Assembly: GCF_014202635.1 (NCBI RefSeq)
Contig: NZ_JACHHD010000007.1
Location: 29,476-93,475, forward strand
Reading direction: 5' to 3'
Length of the DNA: 64,000 bases
Origin: Faecalicoccus acidiformans
GTDB taxonomy: Bacteria; Bacillota_I; Bacilli_A; Erysipelotrichales; Erysipelotrichaceae
The notes under the pieces are model-generated. The model was given only the letters and a program-made list of their open reading frames with translations. It had not been told where the DNA came from and searched no databases. A program made the position numbers and the translations under genes. Below, one piece after another: positions 7,454-16,716 of the stretch (within the stretch, counting starts at the first letter, position 1; every line of letters starts with the position of its first letter).

Positions 7454-8257
7454 ATGTCGATTCTATCTTTTCTGCTGATCTTGGCTGTGGCTTTTTTGGC
7501 AGGAGTCGAAGGTATCTTGGATGAATTTCAGTTCCATCAGCCTTTAGTGGCTTGTACCTTGATCGGTTTGGTCAGCGGACATCTTTCTGAAGGGATCCTT
7601 TTGGGCGGATATTTACAAATGATGGCATTAGGCTGGGCCAATGTCGGTGCCGCGGTAGCTCCTGATATCGCTTTAGCTTCTGTTGCCAGCGGGATTTTGA
7701 TGGTCCAGGGACTTTCATCCTCAGTGGCTCCGGATCTAGTGATTTCCGGCGCTATCGGGATTGCGATTCCGCTTTCTGTGATTGGTCTCTTTTTGACAAA
7801 AATTTGTCGAACCCGAGCAATTTCTCTTGTCAAGAATATGGATGCGGCAGCACAAGAAGGCAATATGCATAAAATGGAATTTTGGCATCGATGCGGGATC
7901 GTTATGCAGGGTTGTCGTGTTATGATCCCTGCTTTGGTTTTATTGCTGATTCCTACCAGCTGGATCGCAATCGGATTGGAAAGCCTTCCGTTATGGATCT
8001 TAGAAGGACTGCGGGCAGCTAGAGGTTTGATCCCGGCTTTAGGATTTGCAATCGTAATCAATGTTTTGGCTTCAAAAGAGACTTGGGTCTTTTTTGCCCT
8101 CGGTTTTTGTCTGGCATGCATTCAGTCTTTATCCTTGGTGGCCTTATCGGTTTTGGGAGCAGGAATGATGCTGATTTATATGATTTTGAAAAAAGGCGAA
8201 TCCAGTGGGCCGGCAATTGAATTAGGCGATATTTTGGACTCGCCAAAAGATAGATAG
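7454..8257 (+). CDS. Orphan PTS EIIC component, mannose/fructose/sorbose family
   Basis: A 267-residue hydrophobic protein with about seven membrane segments, resembling ManY/SorC-type EIIC channel subunits (GVEGILDEFQFHQPLVACT near the N-terminus, then GGYLQMMALGWANVGAAVAP). These normally work with an EIID partner and cytoplasmic EIIAB, usually in one operon; none is encoded in this window, so it may serve a remote system or have another transport role. The ribosome site is TTGAGGTGAT, seven bases before the ATG. The C-terminal 20 residues are polar. It stands alone between the perR-rbr terminator and purD. Confidence 0.8.
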   Translation: MSILSFLLILAVAFLAGVEGILDEFQFHQPLVACTLIGLVSGHLSEGILLGGYLQMMALGWANVGAAVAPDIALASVASGILMVQGLSSSVAPDLVISGAIGIAIPLSVIGLFLTKICRTRAISLVKNMDAAAQEGNMHKMEFWHRCGIVMQGCRVMIPALVLLLIPTSWIAIGLESLPLWILEGLRAARGLIPALGFAIVINVLASKETWVFFALGFCLACIQSLSLVALSVLGAGMMLIYMILKKGESSGPAIELGDILDSPKDR

Positions 8258-8305
8258 TCTTTCGGATTTCGTGTTAAAATAAAAAAAGAGGCGAGGAGAA
8301 TACAG

Positions 8306-9547
8306 ATGAAAATTTTAGTGATTGGAAAAGGTGGACGCGAGCACGCGTTGGCATATGCTTGTCACAAAAGCAAACTTTGTGATGAATTGTATATGGCGCC
8401 GGGGAATCCGGGGATGGCCAAGATCGGGACTTGTGTTGATGTATCTGATAGCGATATCGAAGGTTTGGTTTCTTTTGCGAAAGAAAAACAAATTGATTTG
8501 AGTATCGTAGGGCCGGAGGCCACTTTATCTTTAGGTGTTGTCGATGCGTTTCAAAAAGCCGGATTAAAGATCTTTGGACCTACAAAGGCAGCTGCCCAAG
8601 TCGAATCCAGTAAAGATTTTGCCAAGAACATTATGGCGAAATATGGGATACCAACGGCGGCTTATCAAACTTTTGATGATTTGGAAAAGGCCACTGCTTA
8701 TGTAAAGGAAAAAGGGGCACCGATCGTCATTAAAGAAGATGGCTTGAAAGCTGGAAAAGGGGTTACGGTCGCGCAAGAGCTCTCGGAAGCCTTGGAAGCT
8801 TTGGAAGCTGCATTTTGCCAGGAAGGAAATAAAGTTGTAATCGAAGAATGTTTGGTTGGCTTTGAATTTTCTTTGATTTGTTTAGTGCATAACGAACAAG
8901 TGATCCCGTTAGAGATCGCACAAGATCATAAACCTGTTTTCGATGGAGATAAAGGGCCTAATACCGGCGGGATGGGATCTTACAGTCCGGTAAAGAAGAT
9001 CACGCCAGAAATCGTAGAAAATGCGATGGAAACGATTATGAAGCCGATGGCCAAGGCGATGGTTCAGGAGGGCGTTTCGTTCACGGGCTTCCTGTATGGA
9101 GGTTTGATGTTGACGCAGGATGGTGTCAAAGTAATCGAATTCAATGCTCGTTTCGGAGATCCGGAAGCTGAGGTTGTACTGCCGCGTCTAGAAAGCGATT
9201 TTGTCCAGGCGATTTTAGATGTAATGGAAAACAAACCAGTTCATCTGACTTGGTCTTCAAAAGTCAGCCATGGGGTTGTTTTGGCCAGCACAAATTATCC
9301 GGCTAGTTCGACTAAAGGAGCCGTGATCCAAAACACGGATAATCTGGATGCCTTGGTTTTCCATATGGGTACAAAAATGGAAAAGGATCAACTAGTGACC
9401 GATGGGGGTCGTGTCTTGATGGTTGTAACTTTGGAAGATACTTTAGAAGAGGCATATGCCCATACATATAAAGAAGTAGAAAAGATCGAATGTACAGATC
9501 TCTTCTATCGTCATGACATTGGAAAGAAGGATATGGATCATGAGTAA
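8306..9547 (+). CDS. purD: Phosphoribosylamine-glycine ligase
   Basis: An ATP-grasp enzyme of purine synthesis that joins glycine to 5-phosphoribosylamine. The N-terminus [18 protein letters not shown], the [19 protein letters not shown] [10 protein letters not shown] and the metal-binding segment [13 protein letters not shown] are characteristic; 413 residues is normal. It has a GCGAGGAG ribosome site. No other pur gene is present, but the next gene fhs supplies 10-formyl-THF for purine synthesis, which gives the pair metabolic sense. The stop codon overlaps the fhs start. Confidence 0.96.
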   Translation: MKILVIGKGGREHALAYACHKSKLCDELYMAPGNPGMAKIGTCVDVSDSDIEGLVSFAKEKQIDLSIVGPEATLSLGVVDAFQKAGLKIFGPTKAAAQVESSKDFAKNIMAKYGIPTAAYQTFDDLEKATAYVKEKGAPIVIKEDGLKAGKGVTVAQELSEALEALEAAFCQEGNKVVIEECLVGFEFSLICLVHNEQVIPLEIAQDHKPVFDGDKGPNTGGMGSYSPVKKITPEIVENAMETIMKPMAKAMVQEGVSFTGFLYGGLMLTQDGVKVIEFNARFGDPEAEVVLPRLESDFVQAILDVMENKPVHLTWSSKVSHGVVLASTNYPASSTKGAVIQNTDNLDALVFHMGTKMEKDQLVTDGGRVLMVVTLEDTLEEAYAHTYKEVEKIECTDLFYRHDIGKKDMDHE

Positions 9548-11210
9548 GTCAGATTTAGAAATTGCCCAAGAATGTGTCTTGGAACCCATTGAGAAAGTTG
9601 CGGCAAAAATCGGTATTCCAGCAGACTCTTTGGAGCTGTATGGAAAATATAAGGCGAAACTGTCTTTTGACTATATCAAAGAATTAGAAAATCGCAGTAT
9701 GGGGAAACTGGTCCTTGTGACTGCCATCAATCCGACTAAAGCCGGGGAAGGAAAGAGTACCACAACCGTTGGCTTGGGGGATGCGTTGAATCAAATCGGG
9801 AAAAAAACCATGATGGCACTTCGGGAACCAAGCTTGGGTCCGGTCTTTGGCTTAAAAGGCGGAGCGGCCGGCGGAGGTTATGCACAAGTAGTACCGATGG
9901 AAGACATCAATCTTCACTTCACGGGGGATATGCATGCGATCACAACTGCCAACAACTTGGTTTGTGCCATGATCGATAATCATATTCATCAGGGCAACGA
10001 ACTGAATATCGATCCCGAAAAGATCACCTTTAAACGCTGTTTAGATATGAACGACCGTACGCTTCGTGATATCACGATCGGGCAAGGCTCCAAAGCCAAT
10101 GGGGTAGAGCGAAAAGATGGTTTCAATATCACGGTTGCCAGCGAGGTCATGGCGGCTTTATGTCTGGCCGATGATCTGATGGATCTTAAACGTCGTTTTG
10201 GCGAGATGCTGGTTGCCTATACATACAATGATGAACCGGTATATATCAAAGATTTGAAATGCGAAGGGGCCATGGCCATGGTCATGAAAGATGCGATCTT
10301 GCCTAATATCGTTCAAACTTTGGAACACAATCCTGTCTTGATACACGGGGGACCGTTTGCGAACATTGCGCACGGATGCAACTCTGTGATTGCGACCAAA
10401 GCCAGCCTTCATTTAGCGGATTATACGGTGACAGAAGCTGGATTTGGGGCCGACTTGGGAGCAGAGAAATTCTTAGATATCAAATGTCGCCTGGCGCATC
10501 TGCATCCGAATGCCGTCGTGATCGTGGCGACCGTTCGTGCCTTGAAGCAGCATGGCGGAGTTGCCTTTGAAGATCTGAAAGAAGAAAATGTGGATGCTTT
10601 GTTGAAGGGGTGCGAAAACTTGGCGAAGCACATCGATACGATTCAGCAGTTTGGACTTCCTTATGTGATTGCGATCAATCAGTTTGTCAGCGATACCGAT
10701 CGTGAAATCGAGGCCTTGGAGAACTGGTGCCAGGGACATGGTCATCCAATGTCTTTGTCTACTGTTTGGGCCAATGGCGGAAAGGGTGCAATTGATCTAG
10801 CTGAAAAAGTGGTGGCGCTTTGTGAAAAAGAAAACCATTATGCGCCTTTATACGATGTAGATAAAACGATCGAAGAAAAGATCGAAACGATTGCGAAAAA
10901 GGTATATGGGGCTGATGGTGTTCAATTTACTCCAGAAGCAAAAGAACAGATTGAAATATTCAATAAGAATGGATGGGGTAAATTGCCGATTTGTATGGCG
11001 AAAACCCAGATGTCTTTGAGTGATGATGGCTCGATCATGGGACGTCCGCAAGGATTTACGATCACGGTTCGTGAACTTCGCCCAAGCTTAGGCGCCGGAT
11101 TTATTGTCGCGTTAACGGGGAAAGTATTAACGATGCCAGGTCTTCCAAAACATCCAAGTGCTTTAGATATGGATATTGATGAAGACGGAAAAATCAAAGG
11201 CTTATTCTAG
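9540..11210 (+). CDS. fhs: Formate-tetrahydrofolate ligase
   Basis: It makes 10-formyl-THF from formate, THF and ATP. The protein has 556 residues with the P-loop-like [19 protein letters not shown] and the motif [24 protein letters not shown] (its first part shown only as a landmark: glycine-rich, near residue 105). The start is the ATG at 9540, which overlaps the last eight bases of purD and is preceded by GAAGGA. A frame open nine codons further upstream has no ribosome site. It feeds formyl groups to purine synthesis and fMet. A strong terminator follows at once. Confidence 0.96.
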   Translation: MSKSDLEIAQECVLEPIEKVAAKIGIPADSLELYGKYKAKLSFDYIKELENRSMGKLVLVTAINPTKAGEGKSTTTVGLGDALNQIGKKTMMALREPSLGPVFGLKGGAAGGGYAQVVPMEDINLHFTGDMHAITTANNLVCAMIDNHIHQGNELNIDPEKITFKRCLDMNDRTLRDITIGQGSKANGVERKDGFNITVASEVMAALCLADDLMDLKRRFGEMLVAYTYNDEPVYIKDLKCEGAMAMVMKDAILPNIVQTLEHNPVLIHGGPFANIAHGCNSVIATKASLHLADYTVTEAGFGADLGAEKFLDIKCRLAHLHPNAVVIVATVRALKQHGGVAFEDLKEENVDALLKGCENLAKHIDTIQQFGLPYVIAINQFVSDTDREIEALENWCQGHGHPMSLSTVWANGGKGAIDLAEKVVALCEKENHYAPLYDVDKTIEEKIETIAKKVYGADGVQFTPEAKEQIEIFNKNGWGKLPICMAKTQMSLSDDGSIMGRPQGFTITVRELRPSLGAGFIVALTGKVLTMPGLPKHPSALDMDIDEDGKIKGLF

Positions 11211-11234
11211 AGGATCGAAAGATCCTCTTTTTTA
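11209..11234 (+). terminator. Terminator of purD-fhs
   Basis: AGAGGATC-GAAA-GATCCTCT, an 8-bp stem with a GNRA tetraloop, then six T. The first two bases belong to the fhs stop codon. Confidence 0.93.
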
Positions 11235-11261
11235 ATAAAAAAAGTTAGGCTTGTGCCTAAC
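11235..11261 (-). terminator. Terminator of the hyp operon
   Basis: On the minus strand GTTAGGC-ACAA-GCCTAAC is followed by seven T. The TAG stop of hypE (11257-11259) lies in the stem, immediately after the terminal cysteine codon. Confidence 0.92.
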
Positions 11262-12237
11262 AAATGCGAGGAAGGGGCTGCCCGGATAATTTTCTTAGCA
11301 TGCGGGTTGCGCCTATTTTTGTTTTGAGAGTCAGTTTTTGCGGATGTTCTTTTGTGATCTTGCCAATGATGGATGCTTGAGGGCCTAAAGCGCTGCAAAG
11401 GGCATCGGCCTGATGCTGGTCGATGATTGCCAGCATTCTTCCTTCGCAAGCCAGATAAAGAGGATCAAAACCCAATAGATCACAAAGGGTTTGCACATCG
11501 GAATCAATGGGTAATTTCTTTTCATCAAGTTCCATACCCCATGAAGAATGCTCGATCAATTCCAGGCATGTGGTTGCGACTCCTCCGCGGGTGGGATCTC
11601 TTAAAATGCGCAGGCCAGAAAAAGAGAAGGCAATACGGGCCTGATCGATCAAAAGAGCACAGTCGGAGGTCAAGTTTCCTTCCAGCTGAATATCTTCGCG
11701 AGCCATAAAGACACTGGCACCATGGCGAGCCATGCTTCCGGAAAGAATGACGGCATCTCCTTCCTGGTACTTATAATCGAGATCTTTGATCTTGGTTCCT
11801 ATCCCTGCTGTATTGATCCAGATTTGGTGCCCCTTTTGATGTTCGATCACTTTTGTGTCTCCGGTTACGATGGAAACATCGGCTTGTTGGGCACTCTCTT
11901 TCATGGAATTTAAGATCGTTTGCAGATCAGCAACAGGGAATCCTTCTTCCAGAATCAGAGAACAGGAAAGATAACGCGGCAACCCCCCAGCCATACAAAT
12001 ATCATTGACCGTGCCGCAGACGGCCAGCTTTCCGATATCGCCACCGGGAAATTTCCACGGATCTACGACAAAACTATCGGTGGAAAAGACGATGTCCTGA
12101 TCAAAATGTTCTAAAACAGCCGCATCTTTGAGCTCGTTCAAACTGGGGTTTTGAAATCGAGATACGATTTCTTGTTCGATCAGTCGGGAAGTCAACAAAC
12201 CTCCGCTGCCATGATCTAATGTAATGTTGTTTTTCAT
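11257..12237 (-). CDS. hypE: Hydrogenase maturation protein HypE
   Basis: HypE receives a carbamoyl group from HypF on its C-terminal cysteine, dehydrates it to thiocyanate and hands cyanide to iron on the HypCD complex. The 326-residue protein starts MKNNITLDHGSGGLLTSRLI and ends exactly with the conserved PRIC, the acceptor cysteine being the last residue. The start at 12237 follows GAGGAGTGATCC; a longer frame upstream is only the end of hypD in another frame. It is the last gene of hypABFCDE. The AIRS-type ATP-binding fold fits the length. Confidence 0.96.
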   Translation of the reverse strand: MKNNITLDHGSGGLLTSRLIEQEIVSRFQNPSLNELKDAAVLEHFDQDIVFSTDSFVVDPWKFPGGDIGKLAVCGTVNDICMAGGLPRYLSCSLILEEGFPVADLQTILNSMKESAQQADVSIVTGDTKVIEHQKGHQIWINTAGIGTKIKDLDYKYQEGDAVILSGSMARHGASVFMAREDIQLEGNLTSDCALLIDQARIAFSFSGLRILRDPTRGGVATTCLELIEHSSWGMELDEKKLPIDSDVQTLCDLLGFDPLYLACEGRMLAIIDQHQADALCSALGPQASIIGKITKEHPQKLTLKTKIGATRMLRKLSGQPLPRIC

Positions 12238-12241
12238 AGGA

Positions 12242-13261
12242 TCACTCCTCGTATGTATAAGCGGCTGCACAGGCGCCTTCGCTGGAGACCATGCAAGGGC
12301 CGACAGGATCTTGCGGGGTGCAGACGGTTTGAAATAAAGGACACTGTGAAGGGGCTTTTTCTCCACAGAGAATTGCGGCGCATTGACAATTTTCAGGTTC
12401 CTTGTTTTCTAAGCCAGGAAGATGAAAATGCTGACGAGCATCGAAATCCTGATATTTTTCTTTGAGGCGATAGCCGCTATCTGGCAAGGTTCCCAAGCCT
12501 CGCCAAAGGGAATCTTCAACTTCAAAGACGTCTTCGATTTGGGCTTGGGCTATCGTATTGCCTTCCTGTTGTACGAGTCGGTCATAGGTGTTTAGAATTT
12601 TCGGATCTTCTTGATTGATCATTTGGATCAAAGCTTCGATGGAAACGAGAATGTCTTCCGGTTCGAAACCGCTGATCACACCGGGCCGATGGTATCTGCA
12701 AGGCAGAAATTCAAATCCTTTTTCACCTATGATCACAGCGACATGACCGGGGCAAAGAAATCCGTCGATCTGTGTTTTTTCTTTTTCCAACAAGGCACAG
12801 ATGGCCGGTTGAGTTCGTTTTAACAGACTGTAAAAATAAAAGTTTTTGAGTTGGCTTCGTCGGGCCTCCTGGATCAGAACCGCACTGCCGGGAGCTGTTG
12901 TTTCAAATCCTACCCCTATAAACAAGATGATTTTATCGGGGTTGTTTTGCGCGATTTGGATGGCATCCATAGGCGAGAGACAAAGGCGAACATTGGGGCG
13001 GGCTCGAAGTGTCTCGCTTTGACTGCCGGGAATTCGCAACAGATCACCATAGCTGCAAATGAGCAAATGGGGATCCTTGCTTAGCTCTAAAATCATGTCG
13101 ATGGCGCTGGAAGGGGTGACACAAACGGGACAGCCAGGGCCGGAAATCAGTTTGACTTCTTTTGGCAGTACATTTTTGATACCGCTTTTGGCGATGGCCA
13201 TCGTGTGTGTCCCGCAGATCTCCATCAAGGTGATAGGGCGTTTTGGTTTACTGAACCGCAT
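12242..13261 (-). CDS. hypD: Hydrogenase maturation protein HypD
   Basis: HypD is the [4Fe-4S] scaffold on which, with HypC, the Fe(CN)2CO unit of the NiFe site is assembled. At 339 residues it shows the family motifs MEICGTHTMAI (C-GTH), GPGCPVCVTP and GFETTAPGSA, and a C-terminal cysteine set (CQCAAILCGEKAPSQCPLF, then C-PQDPVGPCMVS) for the cluster. The start at 13261 follows AGGAGAT and overlaps hypC by 14 bases. Translation is probably coupled to hypC. Confidence 0.96.
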   Translation of the reverse strand: MRFSKPKRPITLMEICGTHTMAIAKSGIKNVLPKEVKLISGPGCPVCVTPSSAIDMILELSKDPHLLICSYGDLLRIPGSQSETLRARPNVRLCLSPMDAIQIAQNNPDKIILFIGVGFETTAPGSAVLIQEARRSQLKNFYFYSLLKRTQPAICALLEKEKTQIDGFLCPGHVAVIIGEKGFEFLPCRYHRPGVISGFEPEDILVSIEALIQMINQEDPKILNTYDRLVQQEGNTIAQAQIEDVFEVEDSLWRGLGTLPDSGYRLKEKYQDFDARQHFHLPGLENKEPENCQCAAILCGEKAPSQCPLFQTVCTPQDPVGPCMVSSEGACAAAYTYEE

Positions 13262-13469
13262 GAAAGATCTCCTGATACAGTTCTCGGGTTTCTTGTGCTT
13301 TTTGCGCATCGATCTTCTCAATCGCAAATCCGGCATGAACCATCACATCATCTCCTGGCTGGCAGTCGGGCAAAAAGTCGATCCGTATCTTTTGGGAAAT
13401 GCCGTTGGCAGTTCCGATTGCGGTTTTTCCTTCAATTTTTTGAATGGTCAAAGGAATGGCTAAACACAT
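13248..13469 (-). CDS. hypC: Hydrogenase maturation chaperone HypC
   Basis: A 73-residue chaperone that binds HypD and the precursor large subunit. It starts MCLAIPLTI; the cysteine at position 2, exposed after removal of Met, is the functional ligand. The OB-like core has PGDDVMVHAGFAIEKID, and the helical C-terminus ends in LYQEIFHAVQ. The start at 13469 follows AAGGATGTGAG and lies four bases after hypF; a longer frame reading back into hypF has no support. Confidence 0.95.
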   Translation of the reverse strand: MCLAIPLTIQKIEGKTAIGTANGISQKIRIDFLPDCQPGDDVMVHAGFAIEKIDAQKAQETRELYQEIFHAVQ

Positions 13470-13473
13470 ATTC

Positions 13474-15660
13474 TCACATCCTTTTTTGGGCAATGGCAAG
13501 CTGTCCCAAGGCGATGCCTTCATCAGTGCAGCTGATTCTTCTATGCCAGTATACACGATAACCGTGCTTTTTTAATCCGTTAATGATTCCTTTTAATAAA
13601 ATCTGATTTTGAAAACATCCTCCGCTTAAGATTACAGGAAGATGATGGGGATTCAATTGGCAAGTTTGTTCGATTGCCATCTGGATCAAGGTGTTATGGA
13701 TCTTTTGTGCTTTATATTCTTTCGGATCGGCATCTTCCAGGCAAGTTTTGAGCATCAAGGTCCAATCAAAAAAACGGACATTGTTTTTTGTTTGGTAAGC
13801 GGTGGGATACGTCTTGGAGGTCGGCTTTGCCAGATTTTCCAAAGCCACAGGGGCTTGTCCATCATAAGTTTGATGCGTTTGTTTGGTGATCAAACTATAA
13901 AACCCATCCAGCAACCGACCCATTCCGCTGGAAAAAACGGAAGAATGTTTCCATATTTTTTTTAAGTTTTTCTGTTTGTCGGGATCTAAAAGCGAAATCT
14001 CTTTGCCGGCTTGCCAACACATGGCCAAAGCGATGCGTGCAATCTCATGGATTGCCTTTTCACCCCCCAGCAAAGCGATGGGCAAGATGGATCCGCAACG
14101 CTGATAGGAGCATTGGTCTCCAATCAAAAATTCACTCCCCCAGATTGTCTGGTCTTCGCCTAAGCCTGTTCCGTCCCAGATGATGCCAAAGCAGGTTTCG
14201 TGGAGTTGATTATCTTCCATACAGGAGGCCATGTGTGCATGGTGATGCTGAATAGAGATAAGGGGCAGGCCTAAACTTTGTCCATATTGTGTGGAAGCAT
14301 AGTCCGGATGCCGATCGCATGCCACTACAGCCGGAGTAATGGAAAAAAGGCGTTCCATCGTTTTGAGGGCTTTATGATAATGGGCCAGGGTCTCCAAGTT
14401 TTCCATGTTTCCAATATAAGGACTCAAAAAGGCCTGGTGGTCTTTTCCTAAGGCGAAGCTGCCTTTTTGGTGGGCACCCAGAGCCAAGATGCCGGTGACG
14501 TCTTCTTGTGTTGGCAAAGGAAGAGGAACATAGCCGCGGCTGCGGCGAATAAAATAAGGCTCTTGGCTGACAATGCGCATCAAGGAATCGTCACAGCGAT
14601 TCTCGATGGGGCGATCATGTAACAAAAAGGCGTCGGCGATATCTTTCAGCTTTTCTTTGGCTTCGACATTGTCGATCAAAACTGGCATATCCTGCAGGTT
14701 GGCGCTGGTCATGACTAATGCGGTGCATGTTTGCAGCAGCAGTATATGCAATGGGCTGTAGGGTAAAAAAATGCCGAGTTCTTTAGTATGCGAAAGCTCC
14801 TGGTAAGCTTGAGGATCGCGCTTTTTGCAGAGTACGATGGGTCGCTCTTTCGAGGAAAGGAACTGTTCTTCCTTTGCGTTTAAAACCACAAATTCTTTGG
14901 CAGTCTCTATGTCCTTGACCATGATCGCAAGGGGTTTGGCTTCTCTTTGTTTGCGTTGACGCAGACGCCGGATGGCTTTTGGGTCTCTGGCATCACAGGC
15001 GAGATGAATCCCCCCAATGCCTTTGACGGCAACGATCTTTCCGTGCTGCAGATCCCAAAGGGCATTATCCAAGGGGTCTTTGAACGTTGCGCTTCCTATA
15101 TATTCAAGCTGAGGCCCGCAGTGCTTACAGGCGTTAGGTTGAGCATGATATCGCCGATTTGTGATGTCGTTATATTCTTTTTCACAATCTGGGCATAAGG
15201 AAAATGCAGACATCGTGGTGTTTTGACGATCGTAAGGAATATCTTGAATGATCGTATAACGAGGTCCGCAGTTCGTACAGTTGATAAAAGGGTATCGGTA
15301 TCTTCGATCTTGGGGATCGAGCAGTTCGCGCATACAGTCTTGGCAAGGAGCAATATCGGGAGCAATCAGGGTTTTGTGGCTTCCTTTATGGCTTTCTAGA
15401 ATCTGAAATGAGGAATAGTTTTGAACCGGCCCTTCTTGTGCTGTGATTTTTTGAATCTGTGCCAGGGCCGGTGCCTGGTGCTTTAAATCATGCAAAAAAG
15501 CATGGACTTCTGCTTGAGGTCCTTCAACATGGATTTCTACCCCTTCTCCTGAGTTAAAACATGTGCCGGTAAGATGATGTGTTTTTGCCAGGCGGTGGAC
15601 AAAGGGACGAAATCCCACACCTTGGACGATACCGTATACATGGATCTGAATATGGATCAT
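13474..15660 (-). CDS. hypF: Carbamoyltransferase HypF
   Basis: HypF turns carbamoyl phosphate into carbamoyl-adenylate and transfers the group to HypE, the source of the cyanide ligands. It has 728 residues, the expected size. The N-terminal acylphosphatase domain has GIVQGVGFRPFVHRLA near residue 10. Two C4-type zinc fingers follow (CMRELL...CTNCGPRYT and CPDC...CKHCGP), then a YrdC-like domain (residues about 195-370) and a Kae1-like C-terminal domain with HHHAHMASCM and VILSGGCFQNQIL. The start is the ATG at 15660, which overlaps the hypB stop as ATGA. Confidence 0.96.
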   Translation of the reverse strand: MIHIQIHVYGIVQGVGFRPFVHRLAKTHHLTGTCFNSGEGVEIHVEGPQAEVHAFLHDLKHQAPALAQIQKITAQEGPVQNYSSFQILESHKGSHKTLIAPDIAPCQDCMRELLDPQDRRYRYPFINCTNCGPRYTIIQDIPYDRQNTTMSAFSLCPDCEKEYNDITNRRYHAQPNACKHCGPQLEYIGSATFKDPLDNALWDLQHGKIVAVKGIGGIHLACDARDPKAIRRLRQRKQREAKPLAIMVKDIETAKEFVVLNAKEEQFLSSKERPIVLCKKRDPQAYQELSHTKELGIFLPYSPLHILLLQTCTALVMTSANLQDMPVLIDNVEAKEKLKDIADAFLLHDRPIENRCDDSLMRIVSQEPYFIRRSRGYVPLPLPTQEDVTGILALGAHQKGSFALGKDHQAFLSPYIGNMENLETLAHYHKALKTMERLFSITPAVVACDRHPDYASTQYGQSLGLPLISIQHHHAHMASCMEDNQLHETCFGIIWDGTGLGEDQTIWGSEFLIGDQCSYQRCGSILPIALLGGEKAIHEIARIALAMCWQAGKEISLLDPDKQKNLKKIWKHSSVFSSGMGRLLDGFYSLITKQTHQTYDGQAPVALENLAKPTSKTYPTAYQTKNNVRFFDWTLMLKTCLEDADPKEYKAQKIHNTLIQMAIEQTCQLNPHHLPVILSGGCFQNQILLKGIINGLKKHGYRVYWHRRISCTDEGIALGQLAIAQKRM

Positions 15661-16310
15661 AATAGAGAATCGATCTTTTCTTTTAAAAATGCGCAAAGCA
15701 AGTCGATCCCGGATTGATCTTTTGTGCTGACGACAAAAGAAGGGGCTCCCGGATTGACGCCTTGATAATCTCTTTGTACCCGCTCGATGTCAAAATCAAA
15801 ATAAGGCAAGATATCCGCTTTGTTCAAGATAAGACAATCGGTTTGGGTGAACATTAAAGGGTATTTGACAACTTTATCATCTCCTTCGGGAATGCTTAAA
15901 ATTGTCATGCGCATTGTTTCTCCAATATCGAATTCGGCCGGGCAGACCAGGTTGCCGATGTTTTCGACAAAGAGGATGTCGATCTGATCCAAGTCAAATT
16001 CAGGCAAGATCTTTTGAATGCTCATGGCTTCGATATGGCAGGCGCCATCGGTATTGAGTTCCACACTGGGAATGCCTAGATCATGGATGGTTTTGGCATC
16101 GATGCTGGTGGTGATATCGCCTTCGATTACGCCGATAGAATATTCTTTTCGCAGGGACTGGATCATCTCTTTGAGAAGGCTTGTTTTTCCGGCTCCGGGG
16201 GAGCCCATGATGTTGATCAGAATCGTATGGTGTTCTTTTAAGGTCGCTTTTACCTGGCTGGATACATCTTCATTCCAATCTAAGATCTGATGATATACTT
16301 TGATTTCCAT
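15657..16310 (-). CDS. hypB: Hydrogenase nickel incorporation GTPase HypB
   Basis: A GTPase that delivers nickel to the hydrogenase precursor with HypA. The 217 residues carry the P-loop NIMGSPGAGKTSLL near residue 35, the metal-site motif TDGACHIEAM and ILNKADILPY for guanine recognition. It lacks the N-terminal histidine-rich storage stretch and the CxxCGC motif of some HypB proteins, so it is the short form. It begins directly after hypA with no gap, with a GAGGTAGAATAA ribosome site inside the end of hypA. Confidence 0.95.
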   Translation of the reverse strand: MEIKVYHQILDWNEDVSSQVKATLKEHHTILINIMGSPGAGKTSLLKEMIQSLRKEYSIGVIEGDITTSIDAKTIHDLGIPSVELNTDGACHIEAMSIQKILPEFDLDQIDILFVENIGNLVCPAEFDIGETMRMTILSIPEGDDKVVKYPLMFTQTDCLILNKADILPYFDFDIERVQRDYQGVNPGAPSFVVSTKDQSGIDLLCAFLKEKIDSLL

Positions 16311-16652
16311 TTATTCTACCTCGATACTTTCTATCATACATTCATTCCCGGATAGTCTCTTGAGATCGGTGCTGTGACAAAAAGGACATTCAATGTGAAG
16401 CCGGTCGATCTCGGCTTCTTTCTGGCATGTGTTACAGCGGATCTTTAAAGGGATCATTCGGGCGTTGATTTTCACGTTTTGGGCAATTGTCCCCTGGCTG
16501 ATCACGTCCATATACATCTGGATGCATTCGGGCACAAAACCGCAAAAAGGACCTAAGGCCAAGTTGATCGCTTTGATTTTTTGGACCGGGCGATTTTTGG
16601 CAAGATCCAAAGTTTCTTTTAAAATGTGGGTGGTGATTTCCATCTCATGCAT
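16311..16652 (-). CDS. hypA: Hydrogenase nickel metallochaperone HypA
   Basis: A 113-residue nickel chaperone. The N-terminal MHE is the conserved nickel-binding triad (His2), which fixes the start at 16652. Two zinc-binding pairs, CNTC and CPFC, lie near residues 75-95. There is no ribosome site before this ATG; instead a consensus -10 box ends six bases upstream, so the hyp mRNA may be leaderless. A TTG-initiated extension of 17 residues is open but lies upstream of that -10 box and is unlikely. It is the first gene of the hyp operon, divergent from echA. Confidence 0.94.
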   Translation of the reverse strand: MHEMEITTHILKETLDLAKNRPVQKIKAINLALGPFCGFVPECIQMYMDVISQGTIAQNVKINARMIPLKIRCNTCQKEAEIDRLHIECPFCHSTDLKRLSGNECMIESIEVE

Positions 16653-16658
16653 AGTGAC

Positions 16659-16687
16659 ATTATACCGCGGGAAAAGATAAAAATGAA
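16659..16687 (-). promoter_or_regulatory. hypA promoter, predicted leaderless
   Basis: On the minus strand TATAAT (16659-16664) has a 17-base spacer to a weak TTCATT (16682-16687). Only six bases (GTCACT) separate the -10 box from the hypA ATG, so transcription should begin at or next to the start codon. Confidence 0.55.
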
Positions 16688-16716
16688 TGGAAACCCCTTT
16701 CAAATAGGAATATAAT
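16688..16716 (+). promoter_or_regulatory. Candidate ech operon promoter
   Basis: TGGAAA (16688-16693), a 17-base spacer and TATAAT (16711-16716). The -10 box overlaps the ATG at 16715. If this promoter is used, echA cannot start at that ATG. The region also carries the hypA promoter on the other strand, so both operons start within about 70 bases. Confidence 0.45.

Noticed and set aside
9548..9600. Folate or purine riboswitch for purD-fhs
   Set aside because: The genes overlap, and the 48-base gap before purD is too short and has no riboswitch core.
16653..16703. TTG-initiated N-terminal extension of HypA
   Set aside because: It lies upstream of the -10 box, and the conserved MHE must be N-terminal for nickel binding.
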